Source of the DNA: Symsagittifera roscoffensis
Taxonomy: Eukaryota > Xenacoelomorpha > Acoela > Convolutidae
Direction: 5' to 3'
Length of the DNA stretch: 64,000 bases
Assembly (NCBI RefSeq): GCF_963678635.1
Contig: NW_026971739.1
Span: forward strand, 1 to 64,000
Made by a program: the position numbers and the translations under genes. This document shows, one piece after another, positions 22,001 through 32,343 of the stretch. Positions within the stretch are counted from its first letter, which is position 1. Every line of letters starts with the position of its first letter. Under the pieces are notes generated by a model. It made no database searches. It had not been told where the DNA came from and saw nothing but the letters and a program-made list of their open reading frames with translations.

Positions 22001-25000
22001 TTTCTGCAACTTATCTCCAGATACTTCTTGCAAAATTTCCTTCAGTTTTTTTTTTCATTTCAACCCAACAGCTTTGATGATCTTGTTGCTACTATTGCTT
22101 CTGGCTTTTTTAAATCAATTTCAGTTTTGCCCTTAAATTGCGTTTGCGTCGCCCCATACTCCTCACTTTTGTAGCTTGTCGACATATAAAAACAATCTTC
22201 TGGCGTAATTGATGTTGCTCAAGGATATAAGTAAATAGGGATTTGACTTTTCAGATAAGAAACTGAATTCAAAATCTGAACCAAATAACTGTTTGCGTTT
22301 CTAAGAGTCGAAGTTGTTTTCATTCTTCAGTAGGACTCGCAGCGTTCGCTCAACTTAATTTCTAAACTATTTAAGAACGTGGTTTTAAAGAAAGAAAAGA
22401 AGATTGAAAACTAATTTAAGTCTAAGATTGTTTTCATAGCTGGATGAATATTAATTAATAAGGAAGGGATTGAATGTCTGGTTCCAAATATTTGTTTTTG
22501 TAAAATCAGGAACTCTGTTGTCTTTGGGTCAACAACAAAATTATTTTGGTGTGCTTTTTAACACATCACTTCGATCAATGGGTATTAAGTTTTTGATAAT
22601 CCTCTTGTTTTTCTTTTAACTATCTCCTGCTACCAAGAAATTATCACGGTTCGTAACTCAAAATTGCGTTAATGTAAACGGAAATTACAGCCAATTTTTA
22701 ATTCAGAGAATAATATAAAAACGGAGGAAAATTTTGTTTTCTCAAAAAGTTATCGGTTTGGAAAATTTAATGTAGCGTTCTGATAATACAATAATAGAAA
22801 CTTACATTAAGTCAACCAATAATTGCTTTTGTTTACCACTCCAACTTGAAATAAAACGTGATAAAATATTACCATTATAAAGTAATAAAGAAGAAAAATT
22901 TGAATATTCAAATGAAAAAGGTCAAATTTATGCGAGTTTGCAAATGTTCATTTCAAATCTGCTATTTTCAACCCTAGTTTGTTCTGATTTTCTGCAACTT
23001 CTCTCCAGATACTTTTGGCAAAATTTTCCTTAAATTTTTGTTTTTTCAATTCAACGCAACAGTTTTGAAGATCTTGTTGCAACTGTTGCTTCTGGCTGTT
23101 TTTGCTTCTGGATTTTCGATAATCCTCTTGTTTTTTTTAACTATCTCCCGCTAACAAGAAAAATCATGCTTTTTCACTCAAAATTGCCTTAGTGTAAAGC
23201 GAATTTACAGCCAATTTTTCAATTCAGAGGATAATATAGAAAGGGAGGAAAAAATTATTTGTTTTTTCAAAAATTTTATTGGGTTAGAAAAATTAACGTA
23301 GCGTTCTGATAATACAATAAAAGAAACTTACACTAAGTCAACCAATAATTGCTTTTGTTTACCACTCCAACTTGAAATCAAACGCGTTCGCTCATCTTGT
23401 TTTCTGAATGATTTAAAAACGTGATTTTAAAGAAAGAAAAGAAGAATGAAAGCTAATGAAATCAAATATCGTGTTTTTAGCTGGATGAATTTTTAATTAG
23501 GATGGAAGGGAATGAATGGCTGGTTCCAACTATGTGTTTTTGTGAAATCAGGAACTCTGTTGCCTTTGGGCCAACAAAAAAAACTTTTTTGGTGTGCTTT
23601 TTAACAAATCACTTCGATCAATGGGTATTAAGTTTTTGATAATCCTCTTGTTTTTCTTTTAACTATCTCCTGCTACCAAGAAAATATCACGGTTCGTAAC
23701 TCAAAGTTGCCTTAGTGTAAACGGAAATTACAGCCAATTTTTAATTCAGAGGATAATATAAAAACTGAGGAAAATTTTGTTTTCTCAAAAAACTTATCGG
23801 TTTAGAAAATTTAATTTAGCGTTCTGATAATACAATAATAGAAACTTACATTAATTTAACCAATAATTGCTTTTGCTTACCACTCCAACTTGATATAAAA
23901 CGTGATAAAATATTATCATTATAAAGTAATAAAGAAAAAAAAATTGAATCTTCAAATGAGAAAGGTCAAAATTATGCGAGTTTGCAAATGTTCATTTCAA
24001 AACTGCTATTTTCAACCCTAGTTTGTTCTGGTTTTCTGCAACTTCTCTCCAGATATTTTTTGCAAAATGTTCCTTAAATTTTTGTTTTTTCAATTCAACG
24101 CAACAGCTTTGAAGGTCTTATTGCAGCGGTTGCTTCTGGCTGTTTTTGCTTCTGGATTTTTGATAATCCTCTTGTTTTTCTTTTAACTATCTCCAGCTAA
24201 CAAGAACAATCACGCTTTGTCACTCAAAATTGCCTTAGTGTAAAGCGAATTTACAGCCAATTTTTCAATTCAGATGATAATATAGAAACGGAGGAAAAAA
24301 TTATTTGTTTTTTCAAAAATTTTATTGGGTTAGAAAAATTAACGTAGCGTTCTGATAATACAATAAAAGAAACTTACACTAAGTCAACCAATAATTGCTT
24401 TTGTTTACCACTCCAACTTGAAATCAAACGCGTTCGCTCATCTTGTTTTCTGAATGATTTAAAAACGTGATTTTAAAGAAAGAAAAGAAGAATGAAAGCT
24501 AATGAAATCAAATATCGTGTTTTTAGCTGGATGAATTTTTAATTAGGAAGGAAGGGAATGAATGGCTGGTTCCAACTATGTGTTTTTGTGAAATCAGGAA
24601 CTCTGTTGCCTTTGGGCCAACAAAAAAACTTTTTTGGTGTGCTTTTTAACGAATCACTTCGATCAATGGGTATTAAGTTTTTGATAATCCTCTTGTTTTT
24701 CTTTTAACTATCTCCTGCTACCAAGAAAATATCACGGTTCGTAACTCAAAGTTGCCTTAGTGTAAACGGAAATTACAGCCAATTTTTAATTCAGAGGATA
24801 ATATAAAAACGGATAAAAATTTTGTTTTCTCAAAAAACTTATCGGTTTAGAAAATTTAATTTAGCGTTCTGATATTACAATAATAGAAACTTACATTAAT
24901 TCAACCAATAATTGCTTTTGCTTACCACTCCAACTTGATATAAAACGTGATAAAATATTATCATTATAAAGTAATAAAGAAAAAAAATTGAATCTTCAAA

Positions 25001-27570
25001 TGAGAAAGGTCAAAACTATGCGAGTTTGCAAATGTTCATTTCAAATCTGCTATTTTCAACCCTAGTTTGTTCTGGTTTTCTGCAACTTCTCTCCAGATAC
25101 TTTTTGCAAAATGTTCCTTAAATTCTTGTTTTTTCAATTCAACGCAACAGATTTGAAGATCATGTTGCAAAAGTTGCTTCTGGCTGTTTTTGCTCAATTT
25201 CAATTTTGCCCTTAAATTGCGTTTGTGTTGCCCCATACTCCCCATTTCTGTAGCTTGTCGACACTTAAAAACAATCTTCTGACGTATTTGATGTTGCCCA
25301 AGGATATAAGTAAATATGGGATTTGACTTTTCAAATAATAAAATGAAAACAAAATCTGAACCAAATAAGTGTTTGCGTTTCTAAGAGTCGAAGTTGTACT
25401 CGTCTTTCAGTAGGACTCGCAGCGTTCGCTACGAATTATTCGCGTTCGCTCATCTTACTTTCTAAGCTATTTAAGAACGTGGTTTTAAAGAAAGAAAAGA
25501 AGATTGAAAACTAATTCAATTCTAACATTATTTTATAGCTGGTTGAATATTAAATAGTAAGGAAGGGATTGAATGGCTGGTTCCAAAGGTGTGTTTTTGT
25601 AAAATCAGGAACTCTGTTGCCTTTGGGCCAACAACAAAACTATTTTGGTGTGCTTTTTAACAAATCACTTCGATCAATGGGTGTATTAAGTTTTTGATAA
25701 TCTTCTTGTTTTTATTTTAACTATCTCCTGCTACCAAGTAAACATCACGGTTCGTAACCTAAAAGTTGCCTTAGCGTAAACGGAAATTACAGCCAGTTTT
25801 TTCATTCAGAGGATAATATAGAAACAGAGGAAAAAAACATTTTTTTTTTCAAAAAAGGTTTATGGTTTAGAAAAATTACGTAGCGTTCTGATAATACAAT
25901 AAAAGAAACTTACTTCAAGTCAACCAATAAATGCTTTTGCTTACAACTCCAGCTTGAAATAAAACGCGATCGCTCATCTTGTTTTCTGAGTGATTTAAAA
26001 ACGTGATTTTAACGAAAGAAAAGAAGTTGTACTCGTCTTTCAGTAGGACTCGCAGCGTTTGCTACGAATTATTCGCGTTCGCTCATCTTACTTTCTAAAC
26101 TTTTTAAGAACGTGGTTTTAAAGAAAGAAAAGAAGATTGAAAACTAATTCAATTCTAACATTATTTTATAGCTGGTTGAATATTAAATAGTAAGGAAGGG
26201 ATTGAATGGCTGGTTCCAAATGTGTGTTTTGGTAAAATCAGGAACTCTGTTGCCTTTGGGCCAACAACAAATATTTTGATGTGCTTTTTAACAAATCACT
26301 TCGATCAATGGGTATTAGGTTTTTGATAATCTTCTTGTTTTTTTTTAACTATCTCCTACTACCAAGTAAACATCACGGTTCGTAACTTAAAGTTGCCTTA
26401 GCGTAAACGGAAATTACAGCCAGTTTTTTCATTCAGAGGATAATATAGAAACGGAGGAAAGAAACATTTTTTTTTTCAAAAAAGGTTATGGTTTAGAAAA
26501 ATTACGTAGCGTTCTGATAATACAATAAAAGAAACTTACTTCAAGTCAACCAATAAATGCTTTTGTTTACCACTCCAACTTGAAATAAAACGCGATCGCT
26601 CATCTTGTTTTCTGAGTGATTTAAAAACGTGATTTTAACGAAAGAAAAGAAGAATGAAAGCTAATGAAATCAAATATCGTATTTTTAACTGGATGAAAAT
26701 TAATTAATAAGGAAGGGATTGAATGGCTGGTTCCAAATATTTGTTTTTGTAAAATCAGGAACTCTGTTGCTTTTGGGCCAACAACAAAACTATTTTGGTG
26801 TGCTTTTTAACAAATCACTTCGATCAATGGGTATTAACTTTAGATAATCCTCTTGTTTTTCTATTAGCTATCTCCCGCTAACCAGAAAAATCACGCTTTG
26901 TCACTCCAAGTTGCCTTAGCATAAAGCGAAATTACAGCCAATTTTTCAATTTTTCAGAGGATAATATAAAAACGGAGAAAAATTTTGTTTTCTCAAAAAA
27001 ATTATCGGTTTGAAAAAGTTAACGTAGCGTTCTGATAAAACCAAAAAAGAAACTTACTTCAAGTCAACCAATAATTGCTTTTCTTTAACACTCCAACTTG
27101 AAATAAAACGTAATAAATTATGACCATTAAAAAGTAATAAAGAAGAAACACTTGAATCTTCAAATGAGAAAGGTCAAAATTATGCGAGTTTGCAAATGTT
27201 CATTTCAAGTCTGCTATTTTCAACCCTAGTTTGTTCTGGTTTTCTGCAACTTCTCTCGCGATACTTTTTGCAAACTCTTCCTTAATTTTTTTCAAATCAA
27301 CCCAACAGCTTTGCAGATATTCTTGCAACGGTAGCTTGGGGCTATTTTTGCTAAGTTTCAGTTTTGCCCTTAAATTGCGTTTGCGTCGCCCCATAGTCCC
27401 CATTTCTATAGCTCGACGACATATAAAAACAATCTTCTGACGCATTTGATGTTGTCCAAGGATATAAGTAAACATGGGATGTGACTTTTCAAATAAGAAA
27501 CTGAATTCAATATCTGAACCAAATAAATGTATAATCCAATAGCCCACAGAAGCCTGTATAGTTTGAAATG
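13005..27570 (-). repeat. Array of BEL LTR + leader + gag-start repeats
   Basis: About 21 head-to-tail copies of an LTR core can be counted by the marker (c)actccaacttgaa, from ~13,205 to ~27,100, at spacings near 520 or 1,000 bp. Full monomers (~1,030 bp) hold LTR, primer-binding-site-like sequence, leader, and the first ~60-80 bp of gag with its start (about 17 copies of the ...cgttcgctca start). Short monomers lack an internal LTR part: one class jumps from cttgaaataaaacg to cgttcgctcatc, another from ctgtttttgct to tttgataatcctc. Frames of 60-80 codons inside it are LTR noise, not genes. The array resumes in unit 3 at 61,957. Confidence 0.85.
14100..18220. repeat. 2,062-bp higher-order duplication inside the LTR array
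   Basis: About 14,100-16,160 and 16,160-18,220 are almost base-for-base identical with an offset of exactly 2,062 bp (for example the segments at 14,278/16,340 and 15,266/17,328). Each contains one full and several shortened monomers, so the duplication acted on a multi-monomer block. Looser offsets of about 2,042 bp (19,908/21,950), 1,045 bp (23,376/24,421) and 620 bp (25,965/26,585) show further rounds. Confidence 0.85.
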
Positions 27571-28624
27571 ATAGTCTTCGCTGCTGATAATGCAATTCAA
27601 TTGCCCAATTGTTTATGGTAATTTCTCTCTGTAGCGACATGCAAGAAAAAGAAGTTCGGATCATATCTTATTAAGTAGTGTATGAAAATTTTACATGTTT
27701 TTTTTTGCACAGCCATGCAGAAATTAACACAGCCATGCATACTCGTATGTCACTTAGTCAAAAATATTTGCCAGAAAAAAATCGATAGAAGTCACCAGCT
27801 CTCAATAGCTAGACTTTTCAACAGTTCAATTTCAAACACTGCCAATGAAAAGAATTCGATGGAAAAAATAAGTTAGAAAAAACCGATTTCGATGAACAGA
27901 AAAAGATCAAGGGAAAAAGTTTTGATCATTTAACAATCGCCATCTTTTCGGTGTCTACCTAAGAATTGCACAGCCCTAATTTTAAACGCAGTAAAATTAA
28001 CAAAAGTTTTTTATTGTTCGATTCTTCTAACGAAAGTAACGGAATAATTGTGCTCGGGGTGGGTTTTTTTCTTCAGACAAATTTCGACTCTTTAACTTTT
28101 GACGGAAACTTTTATATTATTTGAAGATATTGTTGTCCTTAGCTTGGATTTGAAAAGATGTTTTTGAAAAAAAATTTCAAATTAATTTTTTTTCGTTTTA
28201 TTACAATTTTTTTTGTCATTTTATCACTGCTCCATAGACCTTAAAAGACAGCCTGATACGAGCATTCTTGTTTAAAACTCGAGTTTTACTGCAATTTGAT
28301 AGTCGAAAATTCGTTAAATTAAGCTACTTAAAAATTGCCCCACCTTTCTTGAAAAAGGGAGGGGGGCAATTGCTAAGTAGATCCAAAAGTTTCGTATGAG
28401 AAACGCTTGAATCTAGGTTCATGAAAACCAATCCAAGATTATGGATGAGGATGTTTTTTCTGCTTTTTTGTGCTTACTTTCAAGCATAAAAATATTGCAG
28501 AAAACGAGGCAGAATGTTTTGCCAGGAAACCAGTCGATAGAAAGTCACCAACTCTCAACAGCTAGGCTTTTTAGGCAATATTAGCCTAATTAGGGGAACA
28601 TTCATTTTAATTCAAGAGCTGCAA
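27571..28624. other. AT-rich stretch without a supported gene
   Basis: No convincing gene. It holds two copies of a ~50-bp sequence, tcgatagaagtcaccagctc ... agctag at ~27,783-27,830 and ~28,533-28,571, which also resembles the left flank of the BEL element at ~5,665-5,710. A hairpin is listed separately. A short direct repeat, acagccatgca, occurs at ~27,709 and ~27,731. A 22-codon ATG frame at 28,421-28,489 has a signal-peptide-like hydrophobic run but no support. Confidence 0.5.
28324..28380. repeat. Imperfect inverted repeat (hairpin), 57 bp
   Basis: Left arm ctacttaaaaattgccccac, right arm ggggggcaattgctaagtag, with a loop rich in T and A. The arms pair over about 20 bp with two or three mismatches. 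GC-rich in its centre against an AT-rich background. It could be a terminator/processing hairpin or a relic of a small inverted-repeat element. Confidence 0.7.
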
Positions 28625-28817
28625 ATGCTTAATTACGTCCCACATAACGAACCTGCCAAAAATGGCAAAGAAAAGGAAAAAATTTTCAGGGAATTTTATC
28701 CCAAATACAAAAAGGGTACGTGAACGTTTTTAGTTAACAAATATATATGATTTATTCATAGATTCTGACGAAAATAGTTACGACCTTACTTCGAAAATCG
28801 GCTTTTGCTGCATGTAA
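28625..28817 (+). CDS. Tiny spliced gene, 48 aa (candidate)
   Basis: Exon 1 (28,625-28,715) encodes MLNYVPHNEPAKNGKEKEKI and then FREFYPKYKK. The GTACGT donor starts at 28,716; the 46-bp intron ends tttattcatag at 28,761. Exon 2 (28,762-28,817) joins in phase 1 to give DSDENSYDLTSKIGFCCM and TAA. The frame is clean across the join and total coding length is a multiple of three. The product is small and charged, with a Lys/Glu-rich middle, an acidic patch and an odd C-terminal FCCM. No homologue recognised. The short length means chance cannot be excluded. It may be one exon set of a larger gene or a gene of the virus-like block. Confidence 0.35.
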
Positions 28818-28864
28818 CTCCTAATTGTTCCCGCAAGAACTGGTTCAGTTTACCCGGGTCGAGG

Positions 28865-29480
28865 TCCGCGACTTAGAAAAAGACTTTGTAAGTCGCGCCT
28901 CATACCGTTTTCAGACTGCGCAGTTGCGCCGCGTGCTTAAGTCGCGCCGTCAGTCTTTTTTTAAGTCACACCGCTTAATTCTTTTCTTAAGTCGCCCTGT
29001 CAATCTTTTCTTAAGTCGCGCCATTACTTTTTTCTTAAGTCGCGCCAACAGTCGTTTCTTAAGTCGCGCCGCTTAAGTCTTTACTTAAGTCGCGCCGCTT
29101 AAGTCGTTTCTTAAGTCGCGCCGCTTATGCCTTTTCTTAAGACGAGCCGCTTAAGTATCTTCTTAAGTCGCACCGCTAGAATCTCTTCTTAACTCGCGCC
29201 GCTTAAGTCGTTTCTCAAGTCGCGCCGCTTGAACTTTTTCCTAAGTCACGCCGCTTAAGTCTTTTCTTAAGTCGCGCCGCTTAAGTAATTTCTTAAGTCG
29301 CGCCGCTTATGTCTTTTCTTAAGTCGCGCCGTCAGTCTTTCCTTAAGTAGCGTCGTTTATGTCTTTTCTTAAGTCGCGCCGCTTAAGTCATTTCTTAAGT
29401 CGCGTCGCGTAAGTCTTTTCTTAATGCGACTTCAGTCTTTTCTTAACTCGTTCCGCTTAAGTCTTTCCTTAAGTCGCGAA
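28865..29480. repeat. GC-rich 24-26-bp minisatellite (TTAAGTCGCGCCG)
   Basis: About 24 tandem copies with consensus TTAAGTCGCGCCGCTTAAGT plus CTTTTC; 24-bp variants have GTCAGTC. Each unit carries TTAAG...CTTAA arms, so each can fold by itself. The left edge has one inverted copy (gcgacttagaaaaagac), giving a hairpin with the first direct unit. The single open plus frame through it (repeated FLSRA) is a repeat artefact. GC-rich island in AT-rich DNA; absent from unit 2 because that region is missing there. Confidence 0.9.
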
Positions 29481-29586
29481 AAACCAATGTTCCAACTCAT
29501 ACTGCTCAGCTCAAAAAAATTTTAAAAAAGGATTCAAGAAGATGAATATTTGAATTATATTACTATAAAAACATCACTCAACAAAA

Positions 29587-30126
29587 TTAATGAACATTAC
29601 AGTTCTCAACAAACATAAAATCTCCCAAGACTTGTGCGAGTTCTTTGAATTCGTTCAAAGTATAGTTGACATAGGCAACTTGCTTCAAGACTTCGTTCTC
29701 CTTTGCAGTGAAGAGTCGAATCTGAATGTAGGGTGGCTTGTTCACACTGTATTTCTTGATTGTGACACACACCCTTCTCTTCTTGTATGTTGCTACGTCA
29801 TACACCGCATGACAGTTCGCAAGTTCCTTCTCCATGGTTGAATCTTTGTCAGAATAGGGTTCCAATACATGAACGAGTCCAAGGTTTTCAGCATCGTGAA
29901 TAACAGTATTCCGTATTGCTGATATCCTTTCCCCTTCGTTTTCACCAAGTTAGACTTGCTGGGTTTTTTCGATTTGTGTCGATTCATTTTTCTTTAGCAA
30001 TTGGAAGCAAGGTTCAAAGTAAATCTTTCCGTTGTAGGGTTTTTGGGACCAAGAAAATCTCCCAATTCTTTTTTGGTTCTTAGCAAATTCAATATAGTTG
30101 GGAAGTATATCTTTTCGTGAATACAT
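29587..30126 (-). pseudogene. Unrecognised protein, possible PC4-like fold (fossil gene)
   Basis: Minus frame with ATG at 30,126 (MYSRKDILPNYIEFAKNQKR) running to a stop at 29,587, about 180 codons, broken once or so. The N-terminal part is Trp/Tyr/Lys-rich (GRFSWSQKPYNGKIYFEP), the middle acidic. The C-terminal ~60 residues read KKRRVCVTIKKYSVNKPPYI, then QIRLFTAKENEV, a Val/Tyr strand and a helix FKELAQVLGDF. This beta-strand, VDIR-like strand and helix order resembles PC4-type single-strand DNA-binding domains, which would suit a replication helper beside PolB. The resemblance is pattern-level only. Confidence 0.4.
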
Positions 30127-30365
30127 TTTTTGATTTGAGACTCAGAGCCAACTGAAAAATAGTAGATATTTCAAAATAATAATATTTGTAAATTTATAGA
30201 AATTAGGAAATGTAGATGACTCACTGTACACTCCAAATAAGGTATTATTACCTTATATGGAATAATGAGTAGGTGATGATCCAAATATGGACACTGCGTA
30301 GATGATGGAACTACTAAATAAGCAATACAATGTAGGTAGAAATTATTTTCAACAAGTTATCGGTG
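30127..30365. promoter_or_regulatory. Divergent promoter candidate
   Basis: A 239-bp gap between the ATG at 30,126 (minus) and the ATG at 30,366 (plus). It contains two tatatag/ataagg-type AT boxes and a direct repeat of aataaggtattattacc / ttatatggaataatgag character. No known motif recognised; called from layout. Confidence 0.3.
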
Positions 30366-30872
30366 ATGACATCTGCTATGTGTCGAGCATATCCCACTTT
30401 TTATTCGGACTACAATGCAAAATCTCTTTTTATCTCTATCTCAGAACACACTTATGAAAAATTTATTGTCACCCAAGACTACTCTGTATCTAACCATCCA
30501 TCATTCTGCCCAGTGGAAAATTGCAAATTTTACTTAGTATTAATCGGATCATCGCTCGATCAGATTTTGCAAAGATTAGATGAATATCATTTCACTTATC
30601 AAATTGTTGACTGTATATAAACTTTATACAAAAACAGATTTTATTTCAATATTATTTCATCAAGAGGTGAAATTTTCAATCAATTGAATCGTGCAGTCGA
30701 ACACAACTTGAAATGTAGAATACCGGAAAAATTACCTAGTGTTGCAAAGAAACGACTGCTGCGAAAAAAATTCAAAACACATTATCTCAGTTCTGCTCAG
30801 AAGCTTGCGTCCATTCAGACTCTTAGATCAATTTTTTTGGAAAGGAAACGAAATGATCAAAACTCAAAGTAA
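30366..30872 (+). pseudogene. Unrecognised protein, ~168 codons (fossil gene)
   Basis: Plus frame from the ATG at 30,366 (MTSAMCRAYPTFYSDYNAKS) to TAA at 30,872, broken once or so. The first half has beta-like segments (SLFISISEHTYEKFIV, CKFYLVLIGSSLDQIL) and a Cys pair (FCPVENC). The second half is basic and helical (EHNLKCRIPEKLPSVAKKR, LASIQTLRSIFLERKR). Divergent partner of the minus gene at 30,126. No family recognised. A basic helical tail would fit nucleic-acid binding. Confidence 0.4.
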
Positions 30873-30989
30873 GAGACTGACTTGTCGAAAATTGTTGATT
30901 GTTTTATTGATGGTTATGGTACCGTAAATAGTGAGCGTATCAATTTTTCTATCACTAATTGATTATTTGTTTATGAAAATCTTGTCAAA

Positions 30990-31740
30990 AATCTTTTTAT
31001 TTAAAATCAAATTTTTTTCAACGAATAAATATTTAATTTTCAACACGTGTGCAAAAATTAACTCAAAATTTTTTTTCGCAAGATGCTACTTTTGGTTTGG
31101 TTTTCTCAACACGTTTGCAAAAATTTAATTAAATTTTTTTACAAGATGCAAAAACTGTTTTGGTTTTTTCAACAAGTGTGCAAAAATTTTCAACAAAACT
31201 TTGCGTTAGATGCAAGTTTTTTTCGTGGTTTTTTTGAAAACAAATGCAAAAATCCAACTTATTTGTTCTTATGCATATGCAAAAATTGCAAAAATTTTTT
31301 GTAAAAAACTTCTTAAATTAATGGTAAAATTTTTTCATAATTGCTGACTTTGAGTGCTATTCCCTATCTTAATACATTGTTTTTCCAATATTTTTGATCA
31401 ATATACATGCAAAAAAGAAATTTTTTAAGATCAAAATTAAAACAAAATTTTCATTTTCTTTAATTATTATCAGTGCAAGAAAATCCTCTTTCAGTTTTCT
31501 TTAAAATGCGAAAATATTTAGTGAAATTTTTCTAAGTTTGCGAGATTTTCATTGATTTTTTTAACAAGTGTGCAAAAAAAATTGTGAAAATTTTTGCATG
31601 GTGGAAAAATTAATGTAAAGTTTTTAACATGCTTGCAAAATTGGTTTAATTCTTATTTACCAGATGCATAATTAGTTTAATTCTTAACAAAATTTTACCA
31701 TTGAAATTTCCTAATTAATTTTTCTATGATCTCTTTGTTC
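30990..31740. repeat. Degenerate GTGTGCAAAAATT tandem repeat
   Basis: About eight to ten diverged copies of a 60-75-bp unit containing caacacgtgtgcaaaaatt followed by a long T run and aagatgcaa. No gene is supported; the plus frames through it are low-complexity Phe/Lys/Asn. A copy of attccctatcttaatacat occurs at ~31,359, shared with ~37,851 and ~37,919. Confidence 0.65.
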
Positions 31741-31842
31741 CTATCTCTTGAAAACAAATTTGCTGTGCAAAGAAATTATTTTGCTGAGCAAACTAGATGC
31801 AAAGAAATTAAAGTACAAAGCACAAGACAGTAACCAATTTAT

Positions 31843-32343
31843 TTACAAATCAAAGAGCTGTCGAGCAGCTGAGTTCTCAAAATTTTGCAAGTTCTCAATG
31901 GAGCGCAAAGCTGGTCTTGCCTCCGTCACTGGTGGTTGTCTTGGTGGTTCGCTGACTGGAGTTATTGGCTCAGAGACACCCTCATCCTCTTCGATGGTAA
32001 TTGGGTTGTCCACAGATCCCTCTTCCCAAGGAAATAGAAAATCGTCGAATGGTTCAGCCACATATCTGGAGTCAGGAATTTCGGGGTAGTTCATTCCCAC
32101 ATGCTCGGCCACGTCCTCCATCATTTGAATTTCTCCAAGTTGATTCTCTTTAGGGGGTAATTGCGTTATATGATGTTCGTCGAAATCCCTGCGCATCACC
32201 TCTACCATATGCCAGACTTGGATTGGGATGTCCATTCGTGCCAGAAAAACTCCACAAACTGTTTCTCGCACTTGGATTTGAACTAAATCAGCCAAAAACT
32301 CTACCGAGAACTTAAGGTTGTTGTTTTGTACTGAGAAGATCAT
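31843..32343 (-). CDS. Unrecognised acidic protein, 166 aa, possible PC4-like N-terminus
   Basis: Uninterrupted frame with ATG at 32,343. Residues ~1-55 read as strands and a helix (NNNLKFSVEFLADLVQIQVR, then IPIQVWHMVEVMRRDF), again in PC4-like order. Residues ~75-130 are strongly acidic (MEDVAEHVG, DDFLFPWEEGS, TIEEDEGVSE) and the tail is Pro/Arg-rich (VSEPPRQPPVTEARPAL). An acidic C-terminal tail after an OB- or PC4-like domain is common in viral single-strand DNA-binding proteins. Belongs to the virus-like block by position; the only gene of that block without an evident break. Family assignment is weak. Confidence 0.45.
   Translation of the reverse strand: MIFSVQNNNLKFSVEFLADLVQIQVRETVCGVFLARMDIPIQVWHMVEVMRRDFDEHHITQLPPKENQLGEIQMMEDVAEHVGMNYPEIPDSRYVAEPFDDFLFPWEEGSVDNPITIEEDEGVSEPITPVSEPPRQPPVTEARPALRSIENLQNFENSAARQLFDL

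Larger units (their letters stand above)
5940..27570 (-). mobile_element. BEL/Pao LTR retrotransposon with expanded 5' LTR array (fossil)
   Basis: Minus-strand element. Left to right it has the 3' LTR (5,940-~6,615), a 3' noncoding stretch, integrase, RT/RNase H, aspartic protease, gag, leader with primer-binding site, and a ~14.5-kb array of LTR plus leader repeats ending at about 27,570. Family signs are the BEL-type order protease-RT-RH-integrase, the H2C2 integrase head, and the DYFGPF- and GGVWE-like integrase strings. The element is broken, with well over ten breaks in gag-pol. It entered the unit before the unit was duplicated, since unit 3 carries the same insertion. The outer ends are set by where similarity between the left and right LTRs stops; no target-site duplication was established. 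Confidence 0.85.

Noticed and set aside
13228-27876. Many 60-155-codon frames inside the LTR array, such as those at 14,278, 16,340, 19,908, 21,950 and 27,200
   Set aside because: They recur with each LTR monomer, are low in complexity and follow the repeat rather than any protein family. Treated as LTR sequence.
27571-28500. Target-site duplication of the BEL element
   Set aside because: The outer LTR ends could not be fixed to the base, so no short direct repeat could be claimed.
28825-29076. Plus frame of repeated FLSRA units
   Set aside because: Direct product of the 24-26-bp minisatellite; no start context, no domain.
28865-29480. CRISPR array
   Set aside because: Repeats are contiguous with no unique spacers, and the context is eukaryotic.
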